Positions 52,375 to 61,776 of a DNA stretch of 64,000 bases are shown one piece after another. The position numbers and the translations under genes were made by a program. The DNA lies in NCBI GenBank assembly GCA_965261015.1, contig CBDHCC010000001.1, positions 1,488,001 to 1,552,000 on the forward strand. The letters are read 5' to 3'. The stretch is from CBDHCC01 sp965261015. GTDB lineage: Bacteria; Pseudomonadota; Alphaproteobacteria; Sphingomonadales; Sphingomonadaceae. The notes beneath the pieces were generated by a model that searched no databases, was not told where the DNA came from, and saw only the letters and a program-made list of their open reading frames with translations. Every line of letters begins with the position of its first letter. The stretch's first letter is position 1.

Positions 52375-54292
52375 AGGCGCGCTCCTCCTGCAATCGCCGG
52401 TTCTCGGCCAGGCGGCCCCAAGCGGACACGGCACCGCCCAACCCCACCAGCGCGCCGCCGAGCCAGATGAGCGTGACGAAGGGCTTCCACCAGAGGCGCA
52501 CCGTCCAACGCCCGTCCGGCAGCCGCCCGCCCACGACGGTGTATAGCTGCCCGTCCCAACCCGTGCGGATCGAGGCCTCCGACGTGATCGTCGGCGGCGA
52601 CCAAAAGGCGCGCTGTTGCGGGTGAAGCGCCAAGCGCGAACCGCCGCGCGCCGCCAGCAGCGTTCCCTGCACCGCCGTCCAGTTCGGACCGGCGACCGGA
52701 TCGACGCGGTCCAGCCTCACCGACCACGGACCGACCGTCGTCGCCTGTCCGATCTCGAGCGCCGCCAGCCGCTCGACCGAGAACGCGCTCTCGCTCGCCA
52801 TCCCCAGCACGGCGACGGCCAGACCGACATGGGCAACGACCATGCCCCAGACCGGCAAGGGCGTGCGCCGCAGGTTGCGCCCCTTGAGCGGCAGCAGACT
52901 GGCGATCAGCAGCCCCGCACCGAGCACCAGGCCAAACCAGGGCAGCAGATGGGTGACAGGGTCGGACCCGAAAGCGATCGCCACGGCAGCCGCGGCCGCA
53001 GCCACCGCGCCCGGCACCGCCAGGCGCCGCGCCAAGCCGCGCGGGCTGTCGCGACGCCAGCGCAGCAGCGGCCCCACCATCATGACCGCCAGAAGCGGCA
53101 GGGCGAAGACGGCGGCGGCGCTGTCGAAATAGGGCGGTCCGACGCTGATCGGCGTCCCCAGCGCCTCGGCGGCGAGCGGATAGAGCGTGCCCACCAGCAC
53201 GACGGCCAGGATCCCGGTCAATAACAGGTTGTTGATGATGAGAGCGCCCTCCCGGCTCCACACCGCGAATCGGGCGCCTTCGCTGATCGCGTGCGCGCGA
53301 TGGGCGAACAGGGTCAGCGCGCCGCCGATGTAGATCGCCAGCAGCACCAGCAGAACCGCGCCGCGCGCGGGGTCCACGGCAAAGGAATGCACGCTCGTCA
53401 GCACGCCGGACCGGACCAGGAAAGTGCCGACCATGGACAAGGAAAAGGCGGTCACCGCCAACATGATGGTCCAGACCCTCAGGCCATCACGCGCCGCCAG
53501 CACGCCGACGGAATGGAGCAGCGCGGTCGCCGCCAGCCAAGGCATCAGGCTGGCGTTCTCGACCGGGTCCCAGAACCACCAGCCGCCCCAGCCCAGTTCG
53601 TAATAGGCCCACCAGCTGCCTGCCGTGATGCCGAGCGTCAGGAACACCCACGCGCCCAGCACCCAGGGTCGCATCGCGCGCGCCAGGTCGCGGCCGACCC
53701 GGCCCGTCACCAGCGCGCCCACGGCGAAGGAGAAGGCGAGCGACAGACCGACATAGCCGAAATAGAGCGTCGGCGGGTGGAACGCCAAGCCGGGGTCCTG
53801 CAGCAGCGGGTTGAGCCCCTGCCCCTCCGCCGGGGCGGGGGTCAGGCGCGCGAACGGGTTCGACGCGAACAGCAGGAAGCCATAGAAGCCCAGCGCGATC
53901 GCGCCCTGCGCGGCCAGGGTCGCGGCGCGGGTGGCCAGGTCCAGCAGGCGCTCTCCCAACGCCACGACCGCTCCGCCGAGCGCCAGCACCGTGACCCACA
54001 GCAGCATCGATCCTTCGTGGTTCCCCCACGCGCCCGACAGTTTGTAGAGCCACGGCTTTTGCGAATGGCTGGAGGCGGCGACCAGTGCCACCGACAGATC
54101 GGTGCGCCAGAACACCGCCAGCAGGCACACAAAGGCCGTCGTCACGAGCAGGGCCTGCAGCAGCGCCACCGTCGTCAGATAGCGCGAAGTCGCCGCCGAT
54201 CCGTCCCGCGCCCCGGCCCAGCCGACCGCCAGCTGCAAGGCCGCGAGCGCCGCTGCGAACCACAGTGCGGCGTGTCCGATCTCCGCGATCAT
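52367..54292 (-). CDS. ccmF: Cytochrome c heme lyase CcmF
   Basis: 641-residue multi-pass protein that ligates heme from CcmE to apocytochrome c. It has the heme-handling WWD segment GWGGWWFWDPVENASLMPWL and conserved periplasmic histidines, with about 15 membrane helices. Complete length for the family. Follows ccmE by 18 bases. Confidence 0.97.
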   Translation of the reverse strand: MIAEIGHAALWFAAALAALQLAVGWAGARDGSAATSRYLTTVALLQALLVTTAFVCLLAVFWRTDLSVALVAASSHSQKPWLYKLSGAWGNHEGSMLLWVTVLALGGAVVALGERLLDLATRAATLAAQGAIALGFYGFLLFASNPFARLTPAPAEGQGLNPLLQDPGLAFHPPTLYFGYVGLSLAFSFAVGALVTGRVGRDLARAMRPWVLGAWVFLTLGITAGSWWAYYELGWGGWWFWDPVENASLMPWLAATALLHSVGVLAARDGLRVWTIMLAVTAFSLSMVGTFLVRSGVLTSVHSFAVDPARGAVLLVLLAIYIGGALTLFAHRAHAISEGARFAVWSREGALIINNLLLTGILAVVLVGTLYPLAAEALGTPISVGPPYFDSAAAVFALPLLAVMMVGPLLRWRRDSPRGLARRLAVPGAVAAAAAAVAIAFGSDPVTHLLPWFGLVLGAGLLIASLLPLKGRNLRRTPLPVWGMVVAHVGLAVAVLGMASESAFSVERLAALEIGQATTVGPWSVRLDRVDPVAGPNWTAVQGTLLAARGGSRLALHPQQRAFWSPPTITSEASIRTGWDGQLYTVVGGRLPDGRWTVRLWWKPFVTLIWLGGALVGLGGAVSAWGRLAENRRLQEERAYA

Positions 54293-54310
54293 CAGGCGCG
54301 CTCCGCCCGA

Positions 54311-54745
54311 TCAGCAGGCATGTTGGGTCGCGGTCCGGATCATCCGCTTGGCGGTCGCGGTCGGCACGTAGTTCTCGTCGTGCTTGGCCAGGAGACCGGT
54401 CGCCAGGAACGTGCCGGCGACCAGGCGTCCGTCGGCCGTGACACCGCTCCCTTCCCGGAACAGGTCGGGCAGGATGCCGGTGAACGCGACCGGCACGCAC
54501 ACCCGTCCGTCACCGACCAGAAAGCGGGTGGTGAGCCCGTTGGCGGACCGGCGCACCGACCCGATCTTGACCATGCCGCCCAACCGCACGGCATCGTCGG
54601 ACGTCGGCGGGCGGTCGACCAGGGCGGACGCGGTGACGTAGTAGGAGGCCTGCGCCCGCAGTGCCACCAGGGCGAGCAGGCCAGCCGCGATCAGCAGCCC
54701 GATCGCTCCCAGTCCCAGCCAGAGCCGCTGCGTCTTCGCCTTCAC
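54311..54745 (-). CDS. ccmE: Heme chaperone CcmE
   Basis: 144 residues: one N-terminal helix (LWLGLGAIGLLIAAGLLALVAL) and an OB-fold domain. The heme-binding histidine is in LLAKHDENYVP, and RLGGMVKIGSV is conserved. GTG 54745 overlaps the ccmD stop (GTGA). Binds heme covalently and passes it to CcmF. Confidence 0.95.
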   Translation of the reverse strand: MKAKTQRLWLGLGAIGLLIAAGLLALVALRAQASYYVTASALVDRPPTSDDAVRLGGMVKIGSVRRSANGLTTRFLVGDGRVCVPVAFTGILPDLFREGSGVTADGRLVAGTFLATGLLAKHDENYVPTATAKRMIRTATQHAC

Positions 54746-54849
54746 CGCTCCAGTCCGCGCTCGGCCACCACCATGGCCCGCCAGCTCGCCCAAGTCAGCA
54801 GCGCCGTCCCGCCGAGCGTCAGCGCCACCGAGGCCCACAGGAAGATCAC
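54742..54849 (-). CDS. ccmD: Heme exporter protein CcmD
   Basis: A 35-residue single-helix protein (FLWASVALTLGGTALLTWASW followed by a basic/glutamate tail RAMVVAERGLER). Small size, position between ccmC and ccmE and the helix pattern identify it. GTG 54849 overlaps the ccmC stop, and its own stop overlaps the ccmE start. It helps release heme-loaded CcmE. Confidence 0.88.
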   Translation of the reverse strand: MIFLWASVALTLGGTALLTWASWRAMVVAERGLER

Positions 54850-55571
54850 GCGAGCGCCAGACGCCGCAGCCGCGCGCGCGCCTTGCCGGCCGCCGCCAGC
54901 GCTCGCATCCGCATCAGCACCACCGCCGCGAAGATCAGGGTGAAGCCAGCCGCGCTCATCAGCAGCGGCCACAACATCGGCCAGGCGATGGTGGAGCCGC
55001 CCAGCAGGGTGACGCTCGGCCCCTGATGCTGGCTGTCGAGCCACTCCACCGAATATTTGATGATCGGCAGGTTGATGGCACCCACCACGCCGAAAATCGC
55101 CGCCACGCGGCTAAGCCCACCCGGCGCGTCGTCGTCCTCTTCCCCCGCCAGCGCCAGGAAGGCGAGGTAGAGGAAGAACAGCACCGCCATGGAGGTCAGC
55201 CGCGCGTCCCAGACCCACCAGGCACCCCAGGCCGGGCGGCCCCACAGGGATCCGGTGGCCAGGCACAGCGCGGCGAACACCGCGCCGGGGACCGCGATCG
55301 CCCTCGCCGCCAGCCCGGCCAGCGGATGACGCCAGATCAGCAACGAGAGGCACGCGATGGTCAGACCCGTCCATCCGCCCAGGCCCAACCAAGCCGTCGG
55401 CACATGGACATAGAGGATGCGGAACAGATCGCCTTGCAGGGCGTCCGCCGGAGCCAGCGCGAGGCCCGCCCACAGGCCGATCCCGGTCACGACGACCCCC
55501 GCCAGCAGCAAGGGCAGCGTCAGCGTGCGCGCCAGTCGGAGGAAGCGCGTGGGATTGGCAAAGCGATGCAT
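54846..55571 (-). CDS. ccmC: Heme exporter/transfer protein CcmC
   Basis: 241-residue protein with six helices and the WWD motif WGAWWVWDARLTS, which presents heme to CcmE; ILYVHVPTAWLGLG carries a conserved His. ATG 55571 was chosen on family start and promoter position. First gene of ccmC-D-E-F-G-H-I; ccmA and ccmB are not in this cluster. Confidence 0.95.
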   Translation of the reverse strand: MHRFANPTRFLRLARTLTLPLLLAGVVVTGIGLWAGLALAPADALQGDLFRILYVHVPTAWLGLGGWTGLTIACLSLLIWRHPLAGLAARAIAVPGAVFAALCLATGSLWGRPAWGAWWVWDARLTSMAVLFFLYLAFLALAGEEDDDAPGGLSRVAAIFGVVGAINLPIIKYSVEWLDSQHQGPSVTLLGGSTIAWPMLWPLLMSAAGFTLIFAAVVLMRMRALAAAGKARARLRRLALA

Positions 55572-55620
55572 GGCGGCGATCAGGACCCGCGCCACTCTGG
55601 GGGCGTTCGAGCCTGGGCCT

Positions 55621-55649
55621 TCTATAGGGCGGGGGCCGCGCGCTCGCAA
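55621..55649 (-). promoter_or_regulatory. Candidate sigma70 promoter of the ccm operon
   Basis: Minus-strand TTGCGA (55644-55649), 17 bases and TATAGA (55621-55626), about 50 bases before the ccmC ATG. One of the best -10 matches in the window. Confidence 0.6.
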
Positions 55650-55657
55650 TGCACCGA

Positions 55658-55679
55658 CGGCCGCGCCGACGGTCTCACC

Positions 55680-55692
<13 letters not shown>
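55658..55692 (-). terminator. Hairpin at the end of the amino-acid dehydrogenase gene
   Basis: CGGCCGCGC (55658-55666) and GCGCGGCCG (55684-55692) form a perfect 9-bp stem around a 17-base loop that includes the stop codon of the dehydrogenase. No U-run follows. It separates that gene from the ccm promoter. Confidence 0.4.
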
Positions 55693-56729
<1,037 letters not shown>

Positions 56730-56764
56730 GCCGGCGCGATCCCAATGATTGAGGGGGAGACCCG

Positions 56765-56842
56765 TGGGGCGACCGAGGGGGCTCGAACCCCCGACCTCCG
56801 GTACCACAAACCGGCGCTCTAACCAACTGAGCTACGATCGCC
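56765..56842 (-). tRNA. tRNA-His (anticodon GTG)
   Basis: A 78-base cloverleaf with the extra 5' G (G-1) opposite C73, an acceptor GGCGATCG and encoded CCA. The anticodon stem CCGGT and ACCGG surrounds loop TTGTGGT, giving anticodon GTG. T-loop TTCGAGC is present. Confidence 0.95.
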
Positions 56843-56955
56843 ATACGGGACTGCGGCCTTACGGGCAGCGGGTCGCGGGGGTCAAGATACCCGATCGACC
56901 GCGCGGTATCAGACTCCGCTCGGCCACTCCCGCAACCGACCGCCGCCGTGACGAT

Positions 56956-57231
56956 TCAGGCGTTCACGGCATCCTTCAGTCCCTTGCCCGGACGGAACTT
57001 AGGCTGGTTCGATTCGGCGATGTTCATTGGCTCGCCCGTTCGAGGATTGCGGCCGGTCGACGCCTTGCGCTTGCCAACGGAAAAGGTGCCGAACCCCACC
57101 AGGCGCACTTCCGTGCCGTCCTTCAACGCGCCCGAGATGCAGTCGAGGACCGTATCCACCGCCGTCGCCGCGTCCCCCCGGCTGAGCCCGGACCGGTCCG
57201 CGACCTGACCAATCAGTTCCTGCTTGTTCAC
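56956..57231 (-). CDS. hup: DNA-binding protein HU
   Basis: Histone-like nucleoid protein, 91 residues, with NKQELIGQVADRSGLSRGDAATAV, the VRLVGFGTFSVGKRKASTGRNPRTGEP core and beta-arm, and the arm-tip NP motif. GTG 57231 gives the normal HU length; a longer reading from 57249 adds six unrelated residues. A TTGACT promoter lies upstream, inside a terminator-like hairpin. Confidence 0.96.
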   Translation of the reverse strand: MNKQELIGQVADRSGLSRGDAATAVDTVLDCISGALKDGTEVRLVGFGTFSVGKRKASTGRNPRTGEPMNIAESNQPKFRPGKGLKDAVNA

Positions 57232-57283
57232 TCGCCTCACCCCCAACATTGCGGCCCCGACGGACCTCGAAGTCCCGGCGGCA

Positions 57284-57313
57284 ACTAAAGGCGGCGGCGG
57301 GCGTGCGAGTCAA
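57284..57313 (-). promoter_or_regulatory. Candidate sigma70 promoter of hup
   Basis: Minus-strand TTGACT (57308-57313), 18 bases and TTTAGT (57284-57289), about 50 bases before the hup start. The -35 box lies in the loop of the 57296-57321 hairpin. Confidence 0.55.
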
Positions 57314-57321
57314 CGCCCGCC
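57296..57321 (-). terminator. Hairpin after lon overlapping the hup promoter
   Basis: GGCGGGCG and CGCCCGCC form a perfect 8-bp stem (57296-57303 with 57314-57321) around a ten-base loop. It lies eight bases past the lon stop and is followed on the minus strand by GCCGCC and TTT. It could end lon transcripts, and it shares bases with the hup promoter. Confidence 0.45.
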
Positions 57322-57328
57322 CCGTCCC

Positions 57329-59746
57329 TTAGTGGGGCAGGCTAGCCCCCGATGGCCCGGTCGCGGCCTGCGCCGCCAGTTCGGCCGGACCGGGCCACGC
57401 GGCCCGCTCGTCCGCCTCCGTCCAGTCGATCGGCACGATCGGCTGTGCCAGCGCTCGGGCGAGGACGTCGTCGACATGCGCGACCGGCACGATTTCGAGG
57501 CGGTCCTTTATGGAGGCCGGCACCTCCTCCAAGTCCTTCTCATTGTCGGCCGGGATCAGCACCGTCTTTATGCCGCCGCGCCCCGCCGCCAGCAGCTTCT
57601 CCTTCAGCCCGCCGATCGGCAGGACGCGACCGCGCAGCGTGACCTCGCCGGTCATCGCCACGTCGCGGCGCACCGGAATCCCGGTCAGCGTGGACAGAAT
57701 GCTGGTCACCATCCCGACCCCGGCCGATGGACCGTCCTTGGGCACCGCCCCTTCGGGCAGGTGGACATGGACATCGCGGCGCAGGAACAGGGAGGGGCGA
57801 ACTCCATAGGAAGGGGCGCGCGCCTTTATGAACGCCCAGGCGGCCTCGATCGACTCGCTCATCACGTCGCCCAGCTTGCCCGTGCCCTTGATCTGACCCT
57901 TGCCCGGCACCGTCACCGACTCGATCGTCAGGATCTCGCCGCCGACTTCGGTCCAGGCGAGGCCGGTGACGGCACCAACCTGGTCCTCCTGCTCCGCCAC
58001 GTCGTTGCGGTGCTTCCGCACGCCGGCGAAGTCGCGCAGATTGTCGGCGTCGACCCGCACCGTCTCGGCCTTGCCCTCAAGGATGCGGCGCAGTGCGCGC
58101 CGCGCCACGCGGGCCAACTCGCGCTCCAAGGTGCGAACCCCGGCTTCCCGGGTGTAGCCGCGGATCAGCGCACGCAACGCCTCGTCCGTCAGCTCGAACT
58201 CCCCGGCTTTCAGACCATGCAATTCGATCTGTTTGGGGATCAGGTGGCGTCGCGCGATCTCCGCCTTTTCGTCCTCGGTGTAGCCTTCCAGCCGGATGAT
58301 CTCCATCCGGTCCAGCAGAGCCTGCGGCAGGTTCAGGGTGTTGGCCGTGGTCACGAACATGATGTCCGACAGGTCGTAATCGAGCTCCAGATAATGGTCC
58401 TGGAACTTGCTGTTCTGTTCGGGATCCAGCACCTCCAGCAGGGCGGACGCGGGGTCGCCGCGGAAATCCTGGCCGAGCTTGTCGATCTCATCCAGCAGGA
58501 ACAGCGGGTTCGACGTGCCCGCCTTCTTCATGTTCGTGATGATCTTACCTGGCAACGACCCGATGTAAGTGCGGCGATGGCCACGAATTTCGGCTTCGTC
58601 GCGCACGCCGCCCAGCGATTGCCGCACGAACTCGCGGCCCGTCGCCCGCGCGATCGACTTGCCAAGCGACGTCTTGCCCACGCCCGGCGGTCCCACCAGA
58701 CACAGGATCGGCCCCTTCAGCTTGTTGGTCCGCGCCTGCACCGCCAGATACTCGACGATCCGATCCTTGACCTTGTCCAGGCCGAAATGGTCCTCGTCCA
58801 GCACGCGCTGAGCCTCGACAATATCCTTCTTCAGACGACCCTTCTTGCCCCAGGGAAGGGCGAGCAGCACATCGAGGTAGTTGCGGATCACGGTCGATTC
58901 CGCCGACATCGGGCCCATGCCCTTCAGTTTCTTGAGCTCGGTCGTCGCCTTGGTGCGCGCCTCCTTGCTCAACTTCACCTTCGCGATCTTCGCCGCCAGC
59001 TCGTCGATCTCGTCGCTGTCGCCGTCGTCGCCTTGTCCGCCCAGCTCGCGCTGGATCGCCTTCATCTGTTCGTTGAGGTAGTATTCGCGCTGCGACTTCT
59101 CCATCTGGCGCTTGACCCGGCCGCGGATCTTCTTCTCGACCTGGATCACTCCGATCTCGCCGTCCATCAGACCCAGCAGCGCCTCCATGCGTTTTAGCAC
59201 GTCCAGCTCGTTCAGCAGTGTCTGCTTATCCGACACCTTGATCTGCAGATTGGCGGCGATCATGTCCGCCAGATGGCTGCGGTCTTCCAGCTCGGACAGC
59301 TGGACGGCGATCTCGGGTGCCAGCTTCTTCGACTGCTTGGCGTAGGCGTCGAACTGTTCCGTCAGTTGGCGGGCAAAGGCCTCCGCCTCCGTGCCGGTCG
59401 CCTCGACTTCGTCCAACAGGTCGAACGCGGCCGACGACCAGCCGTCCTGTTCCTCCAGCGACGACAGCGCCACGCGCCGATCGCCTTCCACCAGGACACG
59501 GACCGTCCCGTCCGGAGTCTTGAGCAGCTGGACGATGGTGGCGGTGACCCCGATCGGGTGCAGGTCGTCCAGCACCGGCTCGTCCGTGGACGCGTCGATC
59601 TGCGCGGCCAGCACGATGCGCTTGTCCGCCGCCATCGCCTTCTCCAGAGCGGCGACGGAAGCGTCGCGCCCGACGAAAAGCGGCACGACCATGTGCGGGA
59701 ACACCACGATGTCGCGCAGAGGCAAGAGGGGCAGAATCTCAGTCAT
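57329..59746 (-). CDS. lon: ATP-dependent protease La (Lon)
   Basis: 805-residue Lon: N-terminal substrate domain (LPLLPLRDIVVFPHMVVPLFVGR), AAA+ module with Walker A CLVGPPGVGKTSLGKSIA near residue 355, and the C-terminal Ser-Lys protease with PKDGPSAGVGM carrying the catalytic serine. Complete. Degrades misfolded and regulatory proteins, including, in alphaproteobacteria, CcrM and DnaA. A promoter TTGATC-N17-CATATT lies upstream. Confidence 0.98.
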   Translation of the reverse strand: MTEILPLLPLRDIVVFPHMVVPLFVGRDASVAALEKAMAADKRIVLAAQIDASTDEPVLDDLHPIGVTATIVQLLKTPDGTVRVLVEGDRRVALSSLEEQDGWSSAAFDLLDEVEATGTEAEAFARQLTEQFDAYAKQSKKLAPEIAVQLSELEDRSHLADMIAANLQIKVSDKQTLLNELDVLKRMEALLGLMDGEIGVIQVEKKIRGRVKRQMEKSQREYYLNEQMKAIQRELGGQGDDGDSDEIDELAAKIAKVKLSKEARTKATTELKKLKGMGPMSAESTVIRNYLDVLLALPWGKKGRLKKDIVEAQRVLDEDHFGLDKVKDRIVEYLAVQARTNKLKGPILCLVGPPGVGKTSLGKSIARATGREFVRQSLGGVRDEAEIRGHRRTYIGSLPGKIITNMKKAGTSNPLFLLDEIDKLGQDFRGDPASALLEVLDPEQNSKFQDHYLELDYDLSDIMFVTTANTLNLPQALLDRMEIIRLEGYTEDEKAEIARRHLIPKQIELHGLKAGEFELTDEALRALIRGYTREAGVRTLERELARVARRALRRILEGKAETVRVDADNLRDFAGVRKHRNDVAEQEDQVGAVTGLAWTEVGGEILTIESVTVPGKGQIKGTGKLGDVMSESIEAAWAFIKARAPSYGVRPSLFLRRDVHVHLPEGAVPKDGPSAGVGMVTSILSTLTGIPVRRDVAMTGEVTLRGRVLPIGGLKEKLLAAGRGGIKTVLIPADNEKDLEEVPASIKDRLEIVPVAHVDDVLARALAQPIVPIDWTEADERAAWPGPAELAAQAATGPSGASLPH

Positions 59747-59791
59747 AAAGCTCCGGAGTGTCGCGGCGCGGCGCGCGCCCAGCGTTCAGCA

Positions 59792-59820
59792 AATATGGTG
59801 CGGCAGCCCCGGCCGATCAA
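59792..59820 (-). promoter_or_regulatory. Candidate promoter of lon
   Basis: Minus-strand TTGATC (59815-59820), 17 bases and CATATT (59792-59797), about 45 bases before lon. It is sigma70-like; the CCATATT core also resembles an RpoH -10, but no CTTG is found at the right spacing. Confidence 0.45.
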
Positions 59821-60332
59821 CCAAGCGACAGCAGCAGGACCGCCGGCCCTAGATTCTGTAGGGCGTGGACCGCGGTGGCCAGCGCCCAGCCCTTCACCCA
59901 CCCAGCTTCGCGCCGCCACGTCAGGATGGTGACGGAGAACAGCAGGAACGGCCACCAGATCACCAGGCCCCAGATCGGGGCGACGCTGGAATGGAGCACG
60001 CCCCAGGCGGCCGCCGCCAGCACGGCCGCCCACCGCGGACCGAACAGTCGATCGAGCGGCCACAGCAAAATGGTGAGCAAAGCCGTCTCGATCACCGGCG
60101 CGAACACGACGACGCCGAACGCGATCCACAGCGGATTGCCGGCGAACTGAGGCTGTTCGGCCGCCGGGCTGGCCACCGACAGCGCCGCCGCCAGGAGCAC
60201 GCTTCCGGCAAGCGACAACGCCCAGGTGCGGGCGACATACAGCGCGGGCTGGCCGGCTCGAAACAGATAGCCCGGCAACAACGGCAGGAACCGCCGGTCC
60301 TGCTGCTCTGTCCGCTCGGAGGTGGCGCTCAT
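59817..60332 (-). CDS. CPBP-like membrane protein lacking the canonical glutamate pair
   Basis: 171 residues with four or five membrane helices. FGVVVFAPVIETALL occupies the place of the EExxxR motif, and AAAWGVLHSSVAPIWGL and ATAVHALQNLGPA match the two histidine motifs of CPBP/Abi proteins. Only one glutamate of the EE pair is present and the arginine is missing, so protease activity is doubtful. ATG 60332 was chosen on length. Located between clpX and lon. Confidence 0.72.
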   Translation of the reverse strand: MSATSERTEQQDRRFLPLLPGYLFRAGQPALYVARTWALSLAGSVLLAAALSVASPAAEQPQFAGNPLWIAFGVVVFAPVIETALLTILLWPLDRLFGPRWAAVLAAAAWGVLHSSVAPIWGLVIWWPFLLFSVTILTWRREAGWVKGWALATAVHALQNLGPAVLLLSLG

Positions 60333-60414
60333 TGGGCCAGCCAGCCTATCGCCCGGACATCGGTCCATCCGGCGTCCGCCTTCGTGGGCCGTGACCGGCG
60401 GGAAAGCGCGCGAG

Positions 60415-61677
60415 TCAGGCCGCGCCGTCCGCCTGCTTCTCGGCGTACACCTTGACCGGTTCCTTACGCCCCTCGACCACGTCGCGGTCGATGACGACTT
60501 CGTCCACGCCCTTCATGCCGGGAAGGTCGAACATCGTGTCCAGCAGGATCGCTTCGAGGATCGATCGCAGGCCGCGCGCACCGGTCTTCCGCTCGATGGC
60601 TCGCTTGGCGATCGCGACGAGCGCCTCGTCCGTGAAGGAGAGCGTGACGCCCTCCATCTCGAACAACCGACCGTACTGCTTGGTCAGCGCGTTCTTCGGC
60701 TCCGACAGGATCTGGATCAGCGCGGCTTCGTCCAAGTCCTCCAGCGTGGCGATCACCGGCAGGCGACCGACGAACTCCGGGATCAAGCCGAACTTCAGCA
60801 GATCCTCAGGTTCGCACTGGCGCAGGACCTCGCCCGTTCGCCGCTCATCCGGACCGGAGACATAGGCACCAAAGCCGATCGACTTGCCTTGCAGGCGGTC
60901 GGCGATGATCTTTTCCAGCCCCGCGAAGGCGCCGCCGCAGATGAACAGGATGTTGGTCGTGTCGACCTGCAGGAACTCCTGCTGAGGATGCTTGCGCCCA
61001 CCCTGCGGCGGTACGGCGGCGGTGGTGCCCTCCATCAGCTTCAGGAGCGCCTGCTGCACGCCCTCGCCGGACACGTCGCGCGTGATGGACGGGTTTTCGG
61101 CCTTACGGCTGATCTTGTCGATCTCGTCGATATAGACGATGCCGCGCTGCGCCTTCTCCACATTGTAGTCGGCCGATTGCAGCAGCTTCAGGATGATGTT
61201 CTCCACATCCTCGCCGACATAGCCCGCTTCTGTCAGCGTGGTGGCGTCCGCCATGGTGAAGGGCACGTCCAGCCGCCGAGCCAGCGTCTGGGCCAGCAGC
61301 GTCTTGCCGCAACCGGTGGGGCCCACCAGCAGTATGTTCGACTTGGCCAATTCGACCTCGTCGCCCTTCCCCGCGTGCTCCAACCGCTTGTAGTGATTGT
61401 GGACCGCGACCGACAGGACACGCTTGGCCTGCGCCTGGCCGATCACATAGTCGTCCAGGAAGGCGCTGATCTCCTTGGGCGTCGGCACGCCGCCGTCCTT
61501 CCGGCCCGCGCTGGCACCCTTGATCTCTTCACGGATGATGTCGTTGCACAGCTCGACGCACTCATCGCAGATGAACACGGTCGGGCCGGCGATCAGCTTG
61601 CGAACCTCGTGCTGGGACTTGCCGCAGAAGGAGCAATAGAGCGTGCTCTTGGAATCGGTGCCGGTCAGCTTGGTCAT
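60415..61677 (-). CDS. clpX: ClpX ATPase, specificity subunit of ClpXP
   Basis: 420-residue unfoldase. Zinc-binding N-domain with C15, C18, C37 and C40 (CSFCGK, CDECVELC), Walker A GPTGCGKTLLAQ, Walker B YIDEIDKI, pore loop and the LIPEFVGRLPV sensor region. ATG 61677 gives the standard start MTKLTG with AAGGA upstream. Own candidate promoter; clpP is upstream on the same strand. Confidence 0.98.
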   Translation of the reverse strand: MTKLTGTDSKSTLYCSFCGKSQHEVRKLIAGPTVFICDECVELCNDIIREEIKGASAGRKDGGVPTPKEISAFLDDYVIGQAQAKRVLSVAVHNHYKRLEHAGKGDEVELAKSNILLVGPTGCGKTLLAQTLARRLDVPFTMADATTLTEAGYVGEDVENIILKLLQSADYNVEKAQRGIVYIDEIDKISRKAENPSITRDVSGEGVQQALLKLMEGTTAAVPPQGGRKHPQQEFLQVDTTNILFICGGAFAGLEKIIADRLQGKSIGFGAYVSGPDERRTGEVLRQCEPEDLLKFGLIPEFVGRLPVIATLEDLDEAALIQILSEPKNALTKQYGRLFEMEGVTLSFTDEALVAIAKRAIERKTGARGLRSILEAILLDTMFDLPGMKGVDEVVIDRDVVEGRKEPVKVYAEKQADGAA

Positions 61678-61720
61678 GTCTATCCTTGGTCCCGCCGTGG
61701 GGACGCCTCTCTGAACAACG

Positions 61721-61750
61721 GGTTTAGCGCGGGGCGGCAAAGGCGCACAA
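61721..61750 (-). promoter_or_regulatory. Candidate sigma70 promoter of clpX
   Basis: Minus-strand TTGTGC (61745-61750), 18 bases and TAAACC (61721-61726), in the 99-base gap between clpP and clpX, about 45 bases before clpX. Confidence 0.4.
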
Positions 61751-61776
61751 GGGTGACCCGTCCGCCCCTCGCCCCG

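Noticed and set aside
57224..59197. A 657-residue frame opposite lon
   Set aside because: Antisense to lon, rich in Arg, His and Gln, no domain.
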